A stretch of 64,000 bases of DNA from Lineus longissimus (taxonomy: Eukaryota > Nemertea > Pilidiophora > Heteronemertea > Lineidae): NCBI RefSeq assembly GCF_910592395.1, contig NC_088314.1, positions 1,798,001-1,862,000 on the forward strand. The letters are read 5' to 3'. Positions within the stretch are counted from its first letter, which is position 1. The number at the start of each line of letters is the position of its first letter. The notes under the pieces are model-generated. The model had not been told where the DNA came from. It did not search any database and worked only from the letters and a program-made list of their open reading frames with translations. The position numbers and the translations under genes were made by a program. Positions 37,364 through 51,200 of this stretch are shown piece by piece.

Positions 37364-40300
37364 ATGCATCCAGGAATCGGGATTGCCCTTGTGATGATTG
37401 GGTGCTGCAGCAATGTTTTCTTCCTTGAGCTTCTTATCAAGTAGGTTTAAAATTTTTAAAAGCTTTAATTCAAAATAGTGAATCCGAGTCCTGCAGTCAG
37501 ACAAAATCAAATTTAGGCTAGGCCAAGTATAGGCCTACTGTATAGTGTAGTAGGCATTGAGGAGTGAGTGTAACATGTGTACAAGTGCTCAGTCTATAGT
37601 TACTCTAAGATAAGTGCAACTACTAGTACAACACAAGTGTTGTTGATACCCATGGATATGTGTAGGGCCTGTATGTAGCAGAACAATCTTCAGCCATGAT
37701 GAAGTGGCCTAAGAAGTTTCATGAACTGTGTCATACTTTTTAAGCTGCTGTACATGATCATACTACACGTACATGTACATGTTGTGTTAGTGTCTCTTAT
37801 CTGATCATGATGCATAAACTGATGCAGATTTGAAAATAAAATGAGATTAGGATCCAAGGATGATCCAGCTGTAGTGAGATTTTATTCATGTTGATTAAAC
37901 ATCACAAATTTCCATTTGAAATCCATGCAGGCAATATATTGATCCTTCACTTGGTTTCTGGGTCATGTCAATAACCAAGCCTCTTAGTACATACAATGCA
38001 CTAATTTTTTACCCAAAAGTACACATGATGTTTTGTGTACTACTTACCTTTCATTTGGTCCATTTCTAGGTCATTGGAATCAATACCATGACTTGCATTT
38101 TCTTATTAATTGTATTGATATGCGGTGGAACCTCCCTTAGCAGACACCTCCATTAGTAGGACATGCTCTAAAGGACACTGATTTTTGTTCCCAATTTTGT
38201 CATTTCCAAATCAGAACTCCTTGCTGTTAAAGATAACATTTGTTTTCATGCCCAGGTATCCTTCCATGTGAAAGATGCTCAGCTATTCATACAATTAACT
38301 ATTTGCATCATCTTTTCAGGGAAATTCCCAGCAGCGGTAACATTGTTACCTTCATGCAGTTTCTCTTCATTGCGTCGGAGGGTCTTTTGTTCACCACCAA
38401 ATTTTTTACTGTAGAAAGAAATATACCATTTAAGTAAGTAACCTACTTGCATGTATGTATAAATAAAACCGTAAAATACAGGATGCCCAACAAATAACTT
38501 ATAACCATAGATCCTCCATGCACCCAGAGACTGGAAGCATCTTTGCTGGTGGATGGAGAATCTTTCTGCAAGAAAATGAAACCAAGCTTTCTCAATTCAA
38601 ATCTTTGCAGTTTTTGCTCCAGGGTTTTGAATTATCAGAATGAAAGTTTGGAGTAAAGTTACAGTTGTTTGAAAGAACCACCCTGTGCTTGTCTGTATTG
38701 TAGTTTTTAAACTTCATTACTTGTGAATGAATGAAGCGTCAACTATAAGTATTTCTAAATGTCATGCATATTTCTATTTTCAGGAATTATTTAACGATGG
38801 TTGCGATATTCTTTGTTGTACAAGTGGTAAACAACTATGCGCTCAACTTCAACATCTCGATGCCACTACACATGATATTCAGGGCGGTACGTACCCCGTG
38901 TGGGAGGTCTTCTTTTTCGACTGATCAGATTTTGACTGATTGTTTGGAATAAGCTTGTGTGCCAGGTGTATGTCAACGTACCCAGTACATCCCTTTCCCC
39001 TGGTACAGGTGGTTTAAACAATTTAAGCTGCACTGTATCCAGTGTCTGTGTGTTGTCATGGAGAGAAACTGCAGATGTATTTGTAAGAAAAAGCCAGGCT
39101 GGATCATGTCCGAAATTTTAGCACAAATTTCTAAAATGACTCTTCTTGTACTTGCAGGGAAGTCTGATGGCCAATCTCATTCTTGGAGTGATTATACTTA
39201 AAAAGGAGTAGGTGGTAACAATAGTAATATTTGCATCAGGTTCATAGGATGACTGTCCTGCTCTCAAAGTCTTCAAAGAAGACTAACTCTGGTTAAAGTC
39301 TGGTGTAAAGGACGTGGCATCGAGTATCAGAGAAAATTGTCAAGGACAAAGGTCGATCTGGGTGCTTCGGACTAATTCGTCTTGTCCAAAGAAGTAAGGA
39401 CTTCATTTGACACAAGGCGAAAAAGAGTGTTTGATGATGGAAACTCATGGTAGTCTCTTGAGTAAATGGTGATGGTTTCTCGTGCTGGCACTTTTGTATT
39501 GACAAACTCTCCATTTTCAGGTATAAGATCTCCAAGTATTTGTCTGTCCTCATGATCAGTATTGGCATAGCTATTTGTACAATCGTCTCGTCTCAAGATG
39601 TGGTAGGTATATGAGCAGATCAGAGAGTAGCTCTTGTATCATAATTGGCCCTAGTAAAATCACTGAATTTCTGAGAGAAAAAAACATCATCCAGACTTTT
39701 TGTTTGAATCACCTTTAGTCTTGAGTTAACTGACCTAAAACATTTTGTCCTTAGGACATCATATTGAAGGACCTCTTGTCCTCTGACCTTATGCCCTGGC
39801 ATATTCCTCTTATCGTAGGGTACTTTTGTTTAGGGGACCATTTCTCATGTTGTCTGCATCATCTGTTATTTTTTATTGCACCATGTACCGTTATTTTTAT
39901 AAATCAATCATTCTGATTCCAGAAAGGACACAGGAAAGCAGGTGTTGATGAAGGTCCACCGTCTGAAGAAGATCTGCTTCATGAGTACCTGAGGTGGTGT
40001 GTTGGTATGTATAGAAATTTTTACTGTAAGGTGGCAAATTCAGCTGCTAGGGGACTCTAGGTGTTTGGGTGAAGAGCAAAACAACCATTATGACACACTT
40101 ATCAAGAAAAACATCTGATGTAGCCAGTTATCGAAAAACAGTTTGGGCCATGTGTTGTTATCATATCCATGTATTTGTCCCGAAGATAATGTGAGACTCT
40201 CATTGAGTTGTATTCAGAGTGTTCAAATCTTGTCCCGATCTTAGTGTTTCCTTTCTTTACCAGGTATCGCTATGCTGCTGTTTGCCTTGTTCATGTCTGC

Positions 40301-41601
40301 GAGGATGGGGATCTTCCAGGAACAGATCTACGCCAGGTTTGGAAAGCACCCAAAGGAGGCATTGTTTTACAATGTGAGTACTGAGCACGATGGCCTCCAA
40401 CTCATAATCCAAGAGTCGTGGGTTTAGACATTGGTGTCATAGCCACCTCGTCCTCCCCAGCAGCTGACATGATGCGCAGTATCAGCAGCTACAGTCAGTA
40501 GCAACATCAAATGGTATCTTGTAACCATATATCCTGTGTGTGAGCTGTTTCTCAAAATATTTGAGAATTTGCATCACAACCATCACAAAAGGCATACAAT
40601 GGTCATTCAAGACGTCCAGCTAAGATGCCTGTGAAAGCACTGTGATATAATGTCTTTTTTATGTGTCTTTTTTTCAGCATGCATTGCCACTGCCATTTTT
40701 CATATTCTTGGCCGGTGATATCTGGAACCACTGTGTACTTTTCTCTCAATCAGGTAAGAATTCGTCCTTGATCTGAGTACTTGTGTTTTCTGGACATTTT
40801 TTCCTGGCAGTTTTATGAGTTACCTCATTGCGTTTTAGGCCATTTTGAGGTTGACCTTTGCTGACATTAGTCCTATCAGTGTTCATTTTGTTTGCAGAAC
40901 ATGTTCAATCTTGTCAATTATCAATGATGAAATTGACAGAGAACTTTTTTTGTTGTACATCATCAAATCTTAACCAGTAACATCAAACAGGGTCGTCCTC
41001 AATGATGTGACACCACATACCCACTGTATTCATCATTATTCTTTCTTTGCAGCACCTATGGACATCCCGATCATTGGAATTCAGTTCCCGAAGATGTGGA
41101 TGTACCTGCTTGGTAATGTCATCACACAGTATCCTTTTGGAAAACCAATCAGATTGACTGGAGATTGATCGAAGCATTGTCAGTAGTTCATTAGAGACTG
41201 TATCCAGGTCCAATACCTGTAGTCTGCTTGATTCTGTAAGCATTCTTTGATGCACTATTAGATCAGTTGAGGGGGGTTTATTAGTGGAATATCTGATCAG
41301 GTAGATTTGCATTCACATCTGACTAATATTTATTGTTTCCTTGACGATAATCAGATATATTTGTATCTCTGGCGTCTTCATCTTGACAACGGAATGTGCA
41401 TCTTTGACGGTGACCTTGGTGGTGACCTTGAGAAAGTTCATCAGTCTCATCTTCTCAATTTTCTACTTCAAGAACCCGTTCACGTTGTACCACTGGATTG
41501 GGACGGCGATGGTCTTCTCCGGTACGCTCATCTTCACAGAGGCGTTTACCAAGACACGTGATGCCATCTTTCCACCAAAGTCTGTTGAGAAGAGAGAATA
41601 A
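37364..41601 (+). CDS. SLC35B4: SLC35B4, UDP-xylose / UDP-N-acetylglucosamine transporter
   Basis: Ten coding exons: 37364-37440, 38320-38433, 38784-38886, 39158-39207, 39521-39602, 39923-40004, 40264-40373, 40678-40753, 41053-41128 and 41355-41601. All have GT..AG borders and compatible phases, giving 1017 nt and 338 residues; the human protein is 331. Signature blocks include IALVMIGCCSNVFFLELLI at the start, NYALNFNISMPLHMIFRAGS in exons 3-4, LFMSARMGIFQEQIYARFGK in exon 7, and ICISGVFILTTECASLTVT then KFISLIFSIFYFKNPFTL in exon 10, all in family order. The family exchanges nucleotide sugars across the Golgi/ER membrane with about ten membrane helices, feeding proteoglycan and glycan synthesis. 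The C terminus ends KRE. It lies tail to tail with the GTPase-pseudokinase. The start ATG follows ACCAAA and matches the family N terminus. Confidence 0.97.
38124..38200. mobile_element. Truncated copy of the CAGTGGAACCTCC MITE in SLC35B4 intron 1
   Basis: GGTGGAACCTCCCTTAGCAG followed by ACACCTCCATTAGTAGGACA repeats the right terminus of the element at 11795-11964. The opposite end is not recognisable, so this is a fragment. Confidence 0.5.
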
Positions 41602-41760
41602 TTGCATTACCAAACATCCTATGTTAAAAATTGTACTTAAAAAGACAATTTGAGAGTGCTCCTGTTTGAATCAGTGCACTTGTTGATTCATTCTGAGAGA
41701 ACAGAAATTCCAAATTGCACTCAAAATTGAAATAGCGTGTGACTGCAGTTTTCGAAAAGC

Positions 41761-41766
41761 AATAAA
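41761..41766 (+). promoter_or_regulatory. Candidate SLC35B4 polyadenylation signal
   Basis: AATAAA 160 bp after the stop codon. It is the first canonical hexamer downstream; use is inferred. Confidence 0.45.
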
Positions 41767-42521
41767 ATGCTGACTATGACATTAAAGGTAAACAATGTCT
41801 GACACCTCTTTAGGTTGTTGAACTTTTCCCTATTCTATATAAATTACTCTTGACTGTTTCCCCTGGTCAGTGGAGCAGAAGTTCAACTCAAGAGATGAGG
41901 TCTGAAGTTAGTGCCGTAGGTACTCAGCAATACTCATGGAAGAGTGTGTGTTACCACTTCCAGCCCTTGGGCAAGGTAGAAATAACTGTACTCCTGGTTT
42001 CATTCAAACCGCATTCTTTTTGATTGGTGTACATTGTACACTTAACCACAAAATTTCACAACCTTCATAAGTTACTTTGTATCATTGTGCATTCCTGCAT
42101 CATTTAGCATCAATTACACATTGTCCATAGTGTTACCAACAGCTTTAGGAGTGTACAGTTTAGCAAGACCTTTTCTTAAGCTAATGCTTATGTTGTTATC
42201 ATGTTTATAGTAGTATGTATGTTATTTCAACATACATGTAGCTATATGTATAGTGACTATTGTTTTTTTAGATATTGTTGATCATGAATAGTTTATTAAA
42301 TATTCACTTTGTTGTTGTCTACATTGAGATTGTCAGCTGGATTTACATGTAATGGGGAGTTAGTGCCGTCTTTGTAGAGGAATTGGGTGCTTTCCAAGGT
42401 TTGCATTACCGTTTGAAATCCCATATTACATTTGTATCTTCAATTAACCATTCAAAGGTACCCTACTCTAGCCTGCCTGAAATTGGAGGTTACTTGAGGT
42501 TGCTAAAAGATAATCGCTGTA

Positions 42522-42649
42522 ACAATGGGTGATATGAATAAAGACTAGCAAATGCTTTTATCTACAACTCCATGTACATTTACACTAGGCCTTTCTGTAC
42601 AAAATTGAAGTAAAAGCATTTGCTAGCCTTTGTTCATATCACCCATTGT
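42522..42649. mobile_element. 128-bp hairpin MITE
   Basis: Two 39-bp arms are inverted copies with two mismatches: left ACAATGGGTGATATGAATAA, right end TTCATATCACCCATTGT, both running into AAGCATTTGCTAGC / GCTAGCAAATGCTT. The spacer is about 50 bp. No target duplication is obvious. Confidence 0.75.
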
Positions 42650-43410
42650 CATGATTATACATGTACAGGGTAAAGAATATTGTGTAACCATTCTTATTTC
42701 CTTTCCCCAACAAAGTGAGTAAGTACATTAAGGATGTATGTCCGTGTATGTGTTTGTGGTTTATCCCAGATGATTCATCTGAAGTGCTACATTGTACGCA
42801 TGTACAAACATACTGACACATCTCTTCTCCGACTGACAATGCAGGTAGTGCACATAGAAGTCCCATTTTAGAATGGGTGATAAGAAATCATGTAAACCGG
42901 TAGAATTTAGAAGGATTTCCGCCCTGTCCGGTCTCGAATATATCTTGTACAGTTCGAATCAGAATGAATACATTGTATTGGGTGTCTTTTTCTATTGCAT
43001 ACATTGTACATATAAGAATATTGGAGTATTAATATATAGTTTTACTGCCAATTCTGTTGTAGTTATTTACTCTGCATGATATATGGAGCTTCTTCATCCC
43101 AGTGTTCCAAATGTGGAATATTTGAAACGTTCTTTCCACGTAAGGATCCCAGTTAGGCTGAATGAAAAACTAAAGGAGAAAACTAGCCAATTGGTTCTTT
43201 CCGATTGCCTCGCCCTGGACTTCGTCAGCGATGAGATATGGCCATCTGGTGGATAGTGTAGCCACCTACATGTAACTTCCTTCTAACTGGATGGTTGGGC
43301 CAGCCTTGCATGTAGACTCAAGAGTGAACGAGGACCAGCTCCAAACTGATCTGCCATTATGTCTGCCTTAGCATATCCAATGAGACACACCAGTGTGACT
43401 GATATTTGAA

Positions 43411-43416
43411 CTTTAT
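43411..43416 (-). promoter_or_regulatory. Candidate polyadenylation signal of the GTPase-pseudokinase gene
   Basis: TTTATT on the plus strand, AATAAA on the minus strand, about 620 nt after the stop codon at 44040. Use is inferred. Confidence 0.35.
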
Positions 43417-44039
43417 TTCATCCAAAAACGAATGGGTCTTGCCCTATACCATTTAAAACACATGATTGTAAACCATGACATTTTCCAGAACACACTGTCA
43501 AACACAAACTAATCAGCACTTCATAGTATGGTGTCGACAGGTTTACACTGGTCAAGCGGCATCTTTTTACAAAGGCCTTTTAAAGGTAAAATAGATGAAC
43601 GAGACAAGCGCATCTTGGCTGGCGTAAACAAAGTATTACAGATATGCATACCAGCAGTCTATATACACGTAATTCATGCTAGCACCATTATAACACATTT
43701 TATACAAAATTACAAACAGACATGTGTGGCCGAGCCAATGAGTGTGGTCAGTTTCTATCTCAATACATATCTGCAAAAATGTACATGTATTTTGCAATAT
43801 CATCATCAGGGTTTCCAAGAGTACACATACACGGGGAAATGTCATGAACGTTAAATAGTCACCTAACATGCTTCCTGATGCAAATCATTCACCCGTGAAC
43901 TGAAAAATGACAAATTCATTTCCAAAGTGTGAAAATTCCTTTGTTGACACGTTTATCACGAGGCGTGAATCATTACCAGTGACAATGTGACTCAGCCATG
44001 ACAAAACCAACTGTCTCAGAGAGTCAATTTGATTTCAAC

Positions 44040-45277
44040 CTAAAACCTTGCTGCGGGCATAGGTGGTGGACGAGGTTCAGTTCTGACCAGCCCCATACAC
44101 AGTTCAGATGTGATCCGCTGGTTTAAATCAAACTTCCAGCATTTGCTCTGGATTTGCATCAGGTGATTTGAAAAATCCGAGTCCGAAAGACAAAGTTCCG
44201 ATGTTGGTAAGACAGGTCGTCGGGTTCGAATAAACTCCATGAATTTGTCTGCCGTGTCTAAGTCTGTACTCTTGTTGTTAAAATCGTCCTCGAAAACAAC
44301 CTTCCCACAAAGTATCTCCCAGATAAGTAGTCCAAATGCGTACATGTCTGATTCCGAAGTGTATCTACATCTATCCTTCTTGGGATTCTGTTCAAATGCC
44401 TCCAGAGCAATATAGCGAAAAGAGCGTAGGTCATCTTTGGTCATTGAACTCAACTGCTCGAAAAAGATGATGCGCTTTGGACAGGAGATGTTGGTCAGTT
44501 TGATGACATTGTTAGTGTCAACCTGAAAAATGGGGAAAAAATCAAGTATGTGAAGCAGCTGAAGTCTCTCCCATACTGGATGCCCTGCAAATAAGTTTTG
44601 CGAAAATAGGCCATAAAATTAACTCTCTTGGAGCTGAAGTATGGTTGTGACCTTGGCCCAACTTTACCAAGCCATCCAACAGTGGTCTATTTCAGTTATC
44701 GTGGCTGGGGTTGAGGTAGGTTTGTTATGACCTCAACAGTGGCCCTTCTGTTTAGGTCTGTACGTCTGTTGGAGACTGATACAACTGAAGTCATGACAGG
44801 AGGTTGTGACATCAAGTTTTCAACTAAGTCTTTTTCAACTAAATATGTTCAAAATATTTATATGCATCCATGCAGTGTCATCATCCCTAAATGAGCTCTT
44901 TAACTAGTGAAGGCCATCACCCATTACTGGGGAACCTTGTTCGAGATCCTAACGCTGATATACTCACGGCAATGCTATCCAGAGACAGGTTGAGAGAGGT
45001 GAGTTCCTTGGCATGAAGGTAGACGAGTCCTTCCAATATCGATAGCAGCCAATCCTTGATCATATTGTACTTGGGGACATCTGCGGGGACAGAGACCTTT
45101 GGCGACTTTGTTTCTCTTGGCGGGCTGCCACCTGGTGACAGATCTATGGGTATATCCCACAGTTTCTCCATGACAAATTGGCGAAGACCGCACTGCAATG
45201 GCTCCAATTTATGGTAGACTTTGTTTTCGCTAATGCAAGTCCCTTTGAACTTCACCAGATTTGGACACTGGTGGCAA
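44040..45277 (-). CDS. Pseudokinase exons 8 and 9 of the GTPase-pseudokinase
   Basis: Exons 45277-44968 and 44522-44040. Recognisable kinase landmarks are present in order: the HQCPNLVKFKGTC strand, FVMEKL at the hinge, YLHAKEL before the catalytic loop, YIALEAFE at the APE position, the SDMYAFGLLIWEI helix and an RIT near the RPT position. The catalytic loop reads SLNLSLDSIAV, so the HRD motif and the downstream Lys and Asn are all replaced. The Mg-binding DFG is replaced by NIS. A proline-rich tail ends PPPMPAARF. Confidence 0.85.
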
Positions 45278-48200
45278 CTGCAAAGAAAAGTTTTGTTATT
45301 TTCAAATCTAAGACCCCATCATGATTTATTACAGTAGAAATACAGTAGAGAACAGCTATTGGAACTGACAAATGCTCTCCTTAAAATGAAGAGAAGAGCA
45401 GCGATTTGACCAAAAGAGATCAAACTGAATGGCAAGAACCACTCTGACATCGAAACCACTGTCATCGATGGAGAAGGGGTCTACCTGCTATAGGCGTCCT
45501 TCACGGATGTGGATTCTCTCCATAGAATTGTGAGATACGGTACCTGTCATGCTGTCCTAAACAACCATATTTGAAACAAATATCGAAGGTTTACTCACCT
45601 ATAACACCTCTCCTCCTCAAGGTAATGGTAGATGTCTCTCTCAAGGATTTTCATTCTAATGCAGCGGATTGAGATGAGGCCCATCTTGCCTGATATCGGC
45701 TGTCGTGTGCAGCACCCACGGATGTCATCCGCACCTGGCGCACTGGCCGGCACATCAAAACTTTGTCCTCGGTTTACAACACTTTGGACGATCCTGCTAT
45801 CCTGCACATTCCTCAAATTAGCAGGGAGGCTAGACATCTTTGGTTTGTTGCTGGTAGCACCTAATAGCCGCTGAGCTTGACCTGCGTGCGACGTATTCTG
45901 TTCGACATCTTTTGCAACTGCACCCTGCCCTTGATGGAGTTCATTCATCAGAGATAAAATCTTTGGCTGCCTATCCGCCAAAGGAGCTTCTCCACCCACT
46001 TCCTCTATAGCCTCTGCCTCCTCCTCTAACTTCCTTTCACCACCACTAGATGTAGCACCGGAAATACCTTGAACTGCACCTTTATCCTCGGGCATCACAA
46101 CCTTGTCTTTACCCAGTGAACATGACCTAATCTCTTTCACACTGTTCTGCCCATTTCCTCCGTGATCAACCGAGCCTGTCTCTCCCTTCCTCTCCTCTTC
46201 GGCCCTATCGCCTCCCTGAAGACAGCAGGGTGCAACCTCTTTGACCTTCCCACCGTCTTCCTCCGAACTGTTGACCGACATCTTGAACGCTTTGAATACC
46301 TTATCTGTGCGGTACGAGGTATCACCTTCACCAGAGAAAGATGCATGTCGAACCCCATCATCCATTTCATCAACATCAGATTTTCCACCCGAGTTTTGAA
46401 AGGATTGCTCCAACTCAGTTAAAGTTGAAGGGAACACATCATCTCCTTCCTCCTTTGCTATCGGCTCATGCATTTCAGCAATACTTGTGAGATTTGCCTG
46501 CATCATTTTCTGGCCATCCTGAATCATAGCACGGACTTCATCTGGAGTGGCTGCAGGGAGGATGCGGAGAGCAGCTCGATATATGTCGGCATTGAACCCA
46601 CCGCAAATCTTGGATTTCTCATTTTCATCAAGCAGAACTTCATTCAGACTGAACATAGCAACATCCTTGGACATTCGCAGCAGGCTGAACATTTCAAAAT
46701 GCCTCATAGCTTTCTGTACCGCCTCTAGACTTCTTCTCCTGATAGGATACTCCTCATTCAGTTGAGCATCAATTTTTTTTTCAATAACGAAGGTCTTGAT
46801 CATCATCTTGTCCCTGTTGATTTGTTCAGGGACGATTTCTGTCAGTCTGTCTACAAACTCATGCCAGGGACCCAACATCTGTACAACTTGAGCTCGCAGA
46901 CCTTGCTTGGAGTTGCAGTACTCTTTAATCAAAGTCTCTGAGCGCTTCTTCAGGTATTCTACTGGATTGGCTTCAAACCTTTTAAACTCATGTCCTTTGA
47001 AATATGTCCTGATCACGTCCGAGAGCTTGACAGAGCCGAGGTAGATGAACGCAGACACTGCAATCACTGCCGTCACTGGGAAAAGAACCACAGCAGAATA
47101 ACCAAAGAATGCACGCTCGAATGTCGTCATACTGTGGAGGAATGGACGGAACCAGCCGCGGCCAGTATCACCCGCCTCTTTTGACTGCCTTTCATTCAGT
47201 TGACCTTGATTTGAGACTTGTCTCATCTCTTTTTCTAACTTCTCGCCAATACTACTCACACGTTTTTCAACTTCTTGTCGGAATTTATCCATTGCACGCT
47301 CAAATTCCTTCTTCTCCATGTCCCACTTCCGCATCTGGCTATCAAGACGAGATGCCAAGCATTCGTAGTGCCGTTTCTCTAACTCCTCCCAGTCTGTAAC
47401 CAGGCTAAAATCATCCGCATCCCCCCAGTCAGCTAGACTGGCAAAGACCCTTTCATCAAGGAAGAATCGTTTTAGCTTAGCTACCAACTCATCAACCACT
47501 TTATTCAGACTGTGTTTGAAAGCCCTAAAGTCTTTCACCGTAACTTCTTGAAGTTCTGAAAGTCTTGCAATAGTTGCTTCTAATTCCATCTTCTTTTTCT
47601 TCAAGTCTTTTTGCCTATTGTTGATGTGAATATCGAGCGCAAAGATGATCTTCCTCAGCATGTTCGCTATCCAACTGAAAATATAAAGAATAAACATGAT
47701 CAAATAGTTTTAGAGTTTTACTTTCTTGATGGCTAGGTCTCTTAATTGCAAAGGGTGATCATAGCAATGACCACTGGAGTAGACAAATACGATCTTTTCC
47801 TGCATTGACAAAAGGAAGTTGTTCCAATCAATTTCAATGCAACAAAACAAATGCAACTTCAGAGTTTTGCCAAAAGAAGACATGTGTGCCATGTTTGGAT
47901 TTGGGACTATCATTCGAAAGTAGTCTAATCTGACAGTTATACACTCTGTAGGCTTGATAGTACTGCAAACATATTTACCGGACCAAGGTATACTCACAAA
48001 AAATTCAGTCTGAGTTTGTTATCTGACCCAACTGGGATAAGCGTCTCGAACCGATTTAGGAGCTCACAAAATGGTCTGGTCATGAAGCCATCTTTCAGGA
48101 CAGCAGCAGCTTCTGTAGCACAGTAGGGCAGGAACTGCTCTGACTTGAACTCGGGCCAGCACTGCCTCAGTTTCATAAGGATGTCATTAACCAGGCGATC

Positions 48201-51200
48201 ATGGTCACTAGGTGGTATCATATCGAATTTGTTCCCAAGAAAGACAACAGATTCTGGCCGGATGAACTGCCTTTTGTCAATTTTTACGCTGGTCACTTCA
48301 TTGGCAAGATCACAGATCTGAAATTTTGATAACTACAGTTTGAGCCAGTTACCAACCTCAACCTTCGCCAAGGAAGAGGAGTACCCTGAAGAAGTACCCT
48401 GAAGAAATCAAGGGGATAATGTTTGCTTCTCCGGCCCTCTATCACACAAACCACCGAGAGTGAGTCCTGTAATGTCAAAAACTGGTGTGACGTAACTGAC
48501 TTCATCACTTGACAGGGATGGAGTCTTTCGCCTTTCCAGGGACAAAGGAATGTTGTCTCACCATCTCCACATCACATCTGGTTCTACGTAAAGTGACATG
48601 CCAAAGAATACAAGAAGTTTGTGGTGGTATCAGATATCGAACTTGTGATAAGTAAACCACTAGCCCTAAAGTAACAAAATTTGCTAGCATACTAACCCGA
48701 TCATGGACACCCCCTCGGTTTGCTGTGTTGATGATGAAAAGGAAACCAAATGCATCCTGGAGGTGTTCATGCACCATCTTGGTTGTTTGTGCATTGTCTC
48801 CCACTCCTGGCGTATCAATGATGGTGACCTCTGTCTCCTGGAAAAAAATGTGCACATATTGTAAAAATAAAAACACCAGATGATACCATCATCACACCTG
48901 ACTTCAACCAAACCTCAGTAATCAGGTCATACATGTGTCCCAAGTAGTCTCTTTCCATTGGCATGGTTGTGACCGGGATGTACCGAGCTTGGCCTGGCAC
49001 AAATACGGAGCAAGTAGTATGCTAGAAGCCTGTAACCTAAATGTTGAAGCAGTCGACTTTGTCTCTCTTTGACAGCTCCAAAAAAAAATTGTGGTTTTCG
49101 TCATGCTGTCTTTGTATTACCGGCATTTGAGGCATGACAGCCAGACGGAAAACCTTCTCCTATCTGTTACCATACAATATGTATCCCATCTTCACCTTGA
49201 GGAAGACGTTGTTCAGGTTAATCTCAATCCTCTTGAAGACACCATGGCTCGACTCATCCTCTCTCGCTTCAATCCTCTCTTTCAAAACTTCCAAGAAGTC
49301 TTTCCCTTCTTCTGGCACAATTTCTAAAGGCTCGCCATTGTCCCATGGGTATGCTACAGCATGGTTTTCCTCTCCGTAGGTGATCTCTGATAATGCCTGA
49401 GTATTGCACAAGAAGCTTTCCGGTAGAAATGTGCCTCCCAGCAGGTTGTTGATAACAGATGTCTTCCCGGCACATGTCTCACCTACAGAGGGATATTTCA
49501 TGTTATAGTGAGCTAATGAAAACAAGCTTCCCATGACAGGAAGACTGCCCCCTTAACTCCACCCCCTGGGAGTCACTTAGCCCATCTAGACATGCCCAGA
49601 TTTTCATTCACAGACGCATTTCATTCTGAATTTGTCATCTACATCCAACCCACAACCTCCTGATCAGGAGCCCAGCACTCTAACCACTCGGCCTCTTTTT
49701 TTCGTTGGGTGTCTGGAGCCCTTGACAGGGGAGCTGATGTATGAGAGAGGAGACTAGAGGGGGTTACCGTTGAAATTTGTTGAGTAGGATTATAGTGGAT
49801 ATCAATAATCATCAGATGACATCTGATGATGAGAAAGCATATCGTTTTGTGAACTTCCTTGTCAGGTGTCAATCATTTACTCTCATTAACTTTATGATCG
49901 TGACCAATTTGGCCTGAAATTGTCATGAATGCATAAAATGAGATATTAATACATTGTACTGGTGTATAATTTGTTTCAGTCAACCAGGCGTTTTTACAAT
50001 ATGACACAACAATGTTTTGTCTGTTCAATGGATTCAAATTGACTGGAGATTGTCTACAGTTTCACTATTGCCCACAGTGGCTTCTTCAGGACTGTAGACC
50101 GACACAGATGTGAGACACTCGAGATGCCCCATCTGACCTGACCCAGGTTTGACATTCGCTAAATCAGGATGGATCGAGGGAGCAAAGTCTAATTGACCAT
50201 TATGTTGAAGCAGTTTATTACAGACACCCCGCCCCAGTTTCGACAAAAACACATTTAAAATAATCAAGGACAAAAGATTGTTATTGAATCATGCTTCCAC
50301 CAATCACTAATCAAGTTATTAATAAATCCCTGTTTTGGAAAACAATCAATCAAATAGCAGTTTAATCATGTCAATTAAGACATCTTGATCAGGAAAACCA
50401 CAAGTCTTATGAAGCAGAGGATTGGTTGAAAATCAGATGACCAAGTTTTAAAAAGGCAAGAAGTCTCATAACTGAAAGAAATTCTGATCAACTGACCAGT
50501 CACAAGTAATTTACAGAGAGCCTTCCTCAACTCTGTCCGCTGGTTTTCGAAGATGTCTTTATAGTCTTTACAGATGATATCGAGCTGGTTCCAAAGTGGA
50601 TCTGTCTTCGGCACGCTGTCAATCTTTGTCTCAATGGCATCCAACAGCGAGATCAACTGGTCACATTTTCTCTTATGGTCCTCTTTGATCTTCTTCAAGA
50701 TGGCTGCGAGCTGAACATGGCCAGAGAAAATATATATTGGGTGGGCCACAAAACAACAAGTACACAAGATTAGAGATTGGACATCCAATTCTTAAAACAA
50801 AACCACAGTTGATAATCTCTCCCTGTTAATAGTTACCCCCCCCCCCCCCCCGAACTTTCCCACTCTGGAGAGCAAAACATATGGGGATCTTCATGACAAG
50901 GGATAAAACCAATCATAATCATACTGCAAGAGGGAATTCCCGAATTCCCGAATTACCAAGAAATCAGCAATGAATTGGGGAAATGGTGAAAACCCAAGAC
51001 AATGACCATTTGTCCTAGATATTTTGTTGACAATCTTTAAGAAACAAGAGCCCCATGTACCTGGCACTCAGCTGAGAGTATGATTCCTTTTGGCTTGTTC
51101 TGGGATTTTTAAAGTCATCTGAGCTGAAAACTGTGCATATAAAGTTGTGTAACCCATTCTGCCATCATAAGATAAGAAAATGACAATGAATTTAGGCAGC

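Larger units (their letters stand above)
41602..43410. other. Between the convergent SLC35B4 and GTPase-pseudokinase genes
   Basis: Holds the 3' untranslated regions of both genes and one hairpin MITE. No additional coding sequence is supported. Confidence 0.5.
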
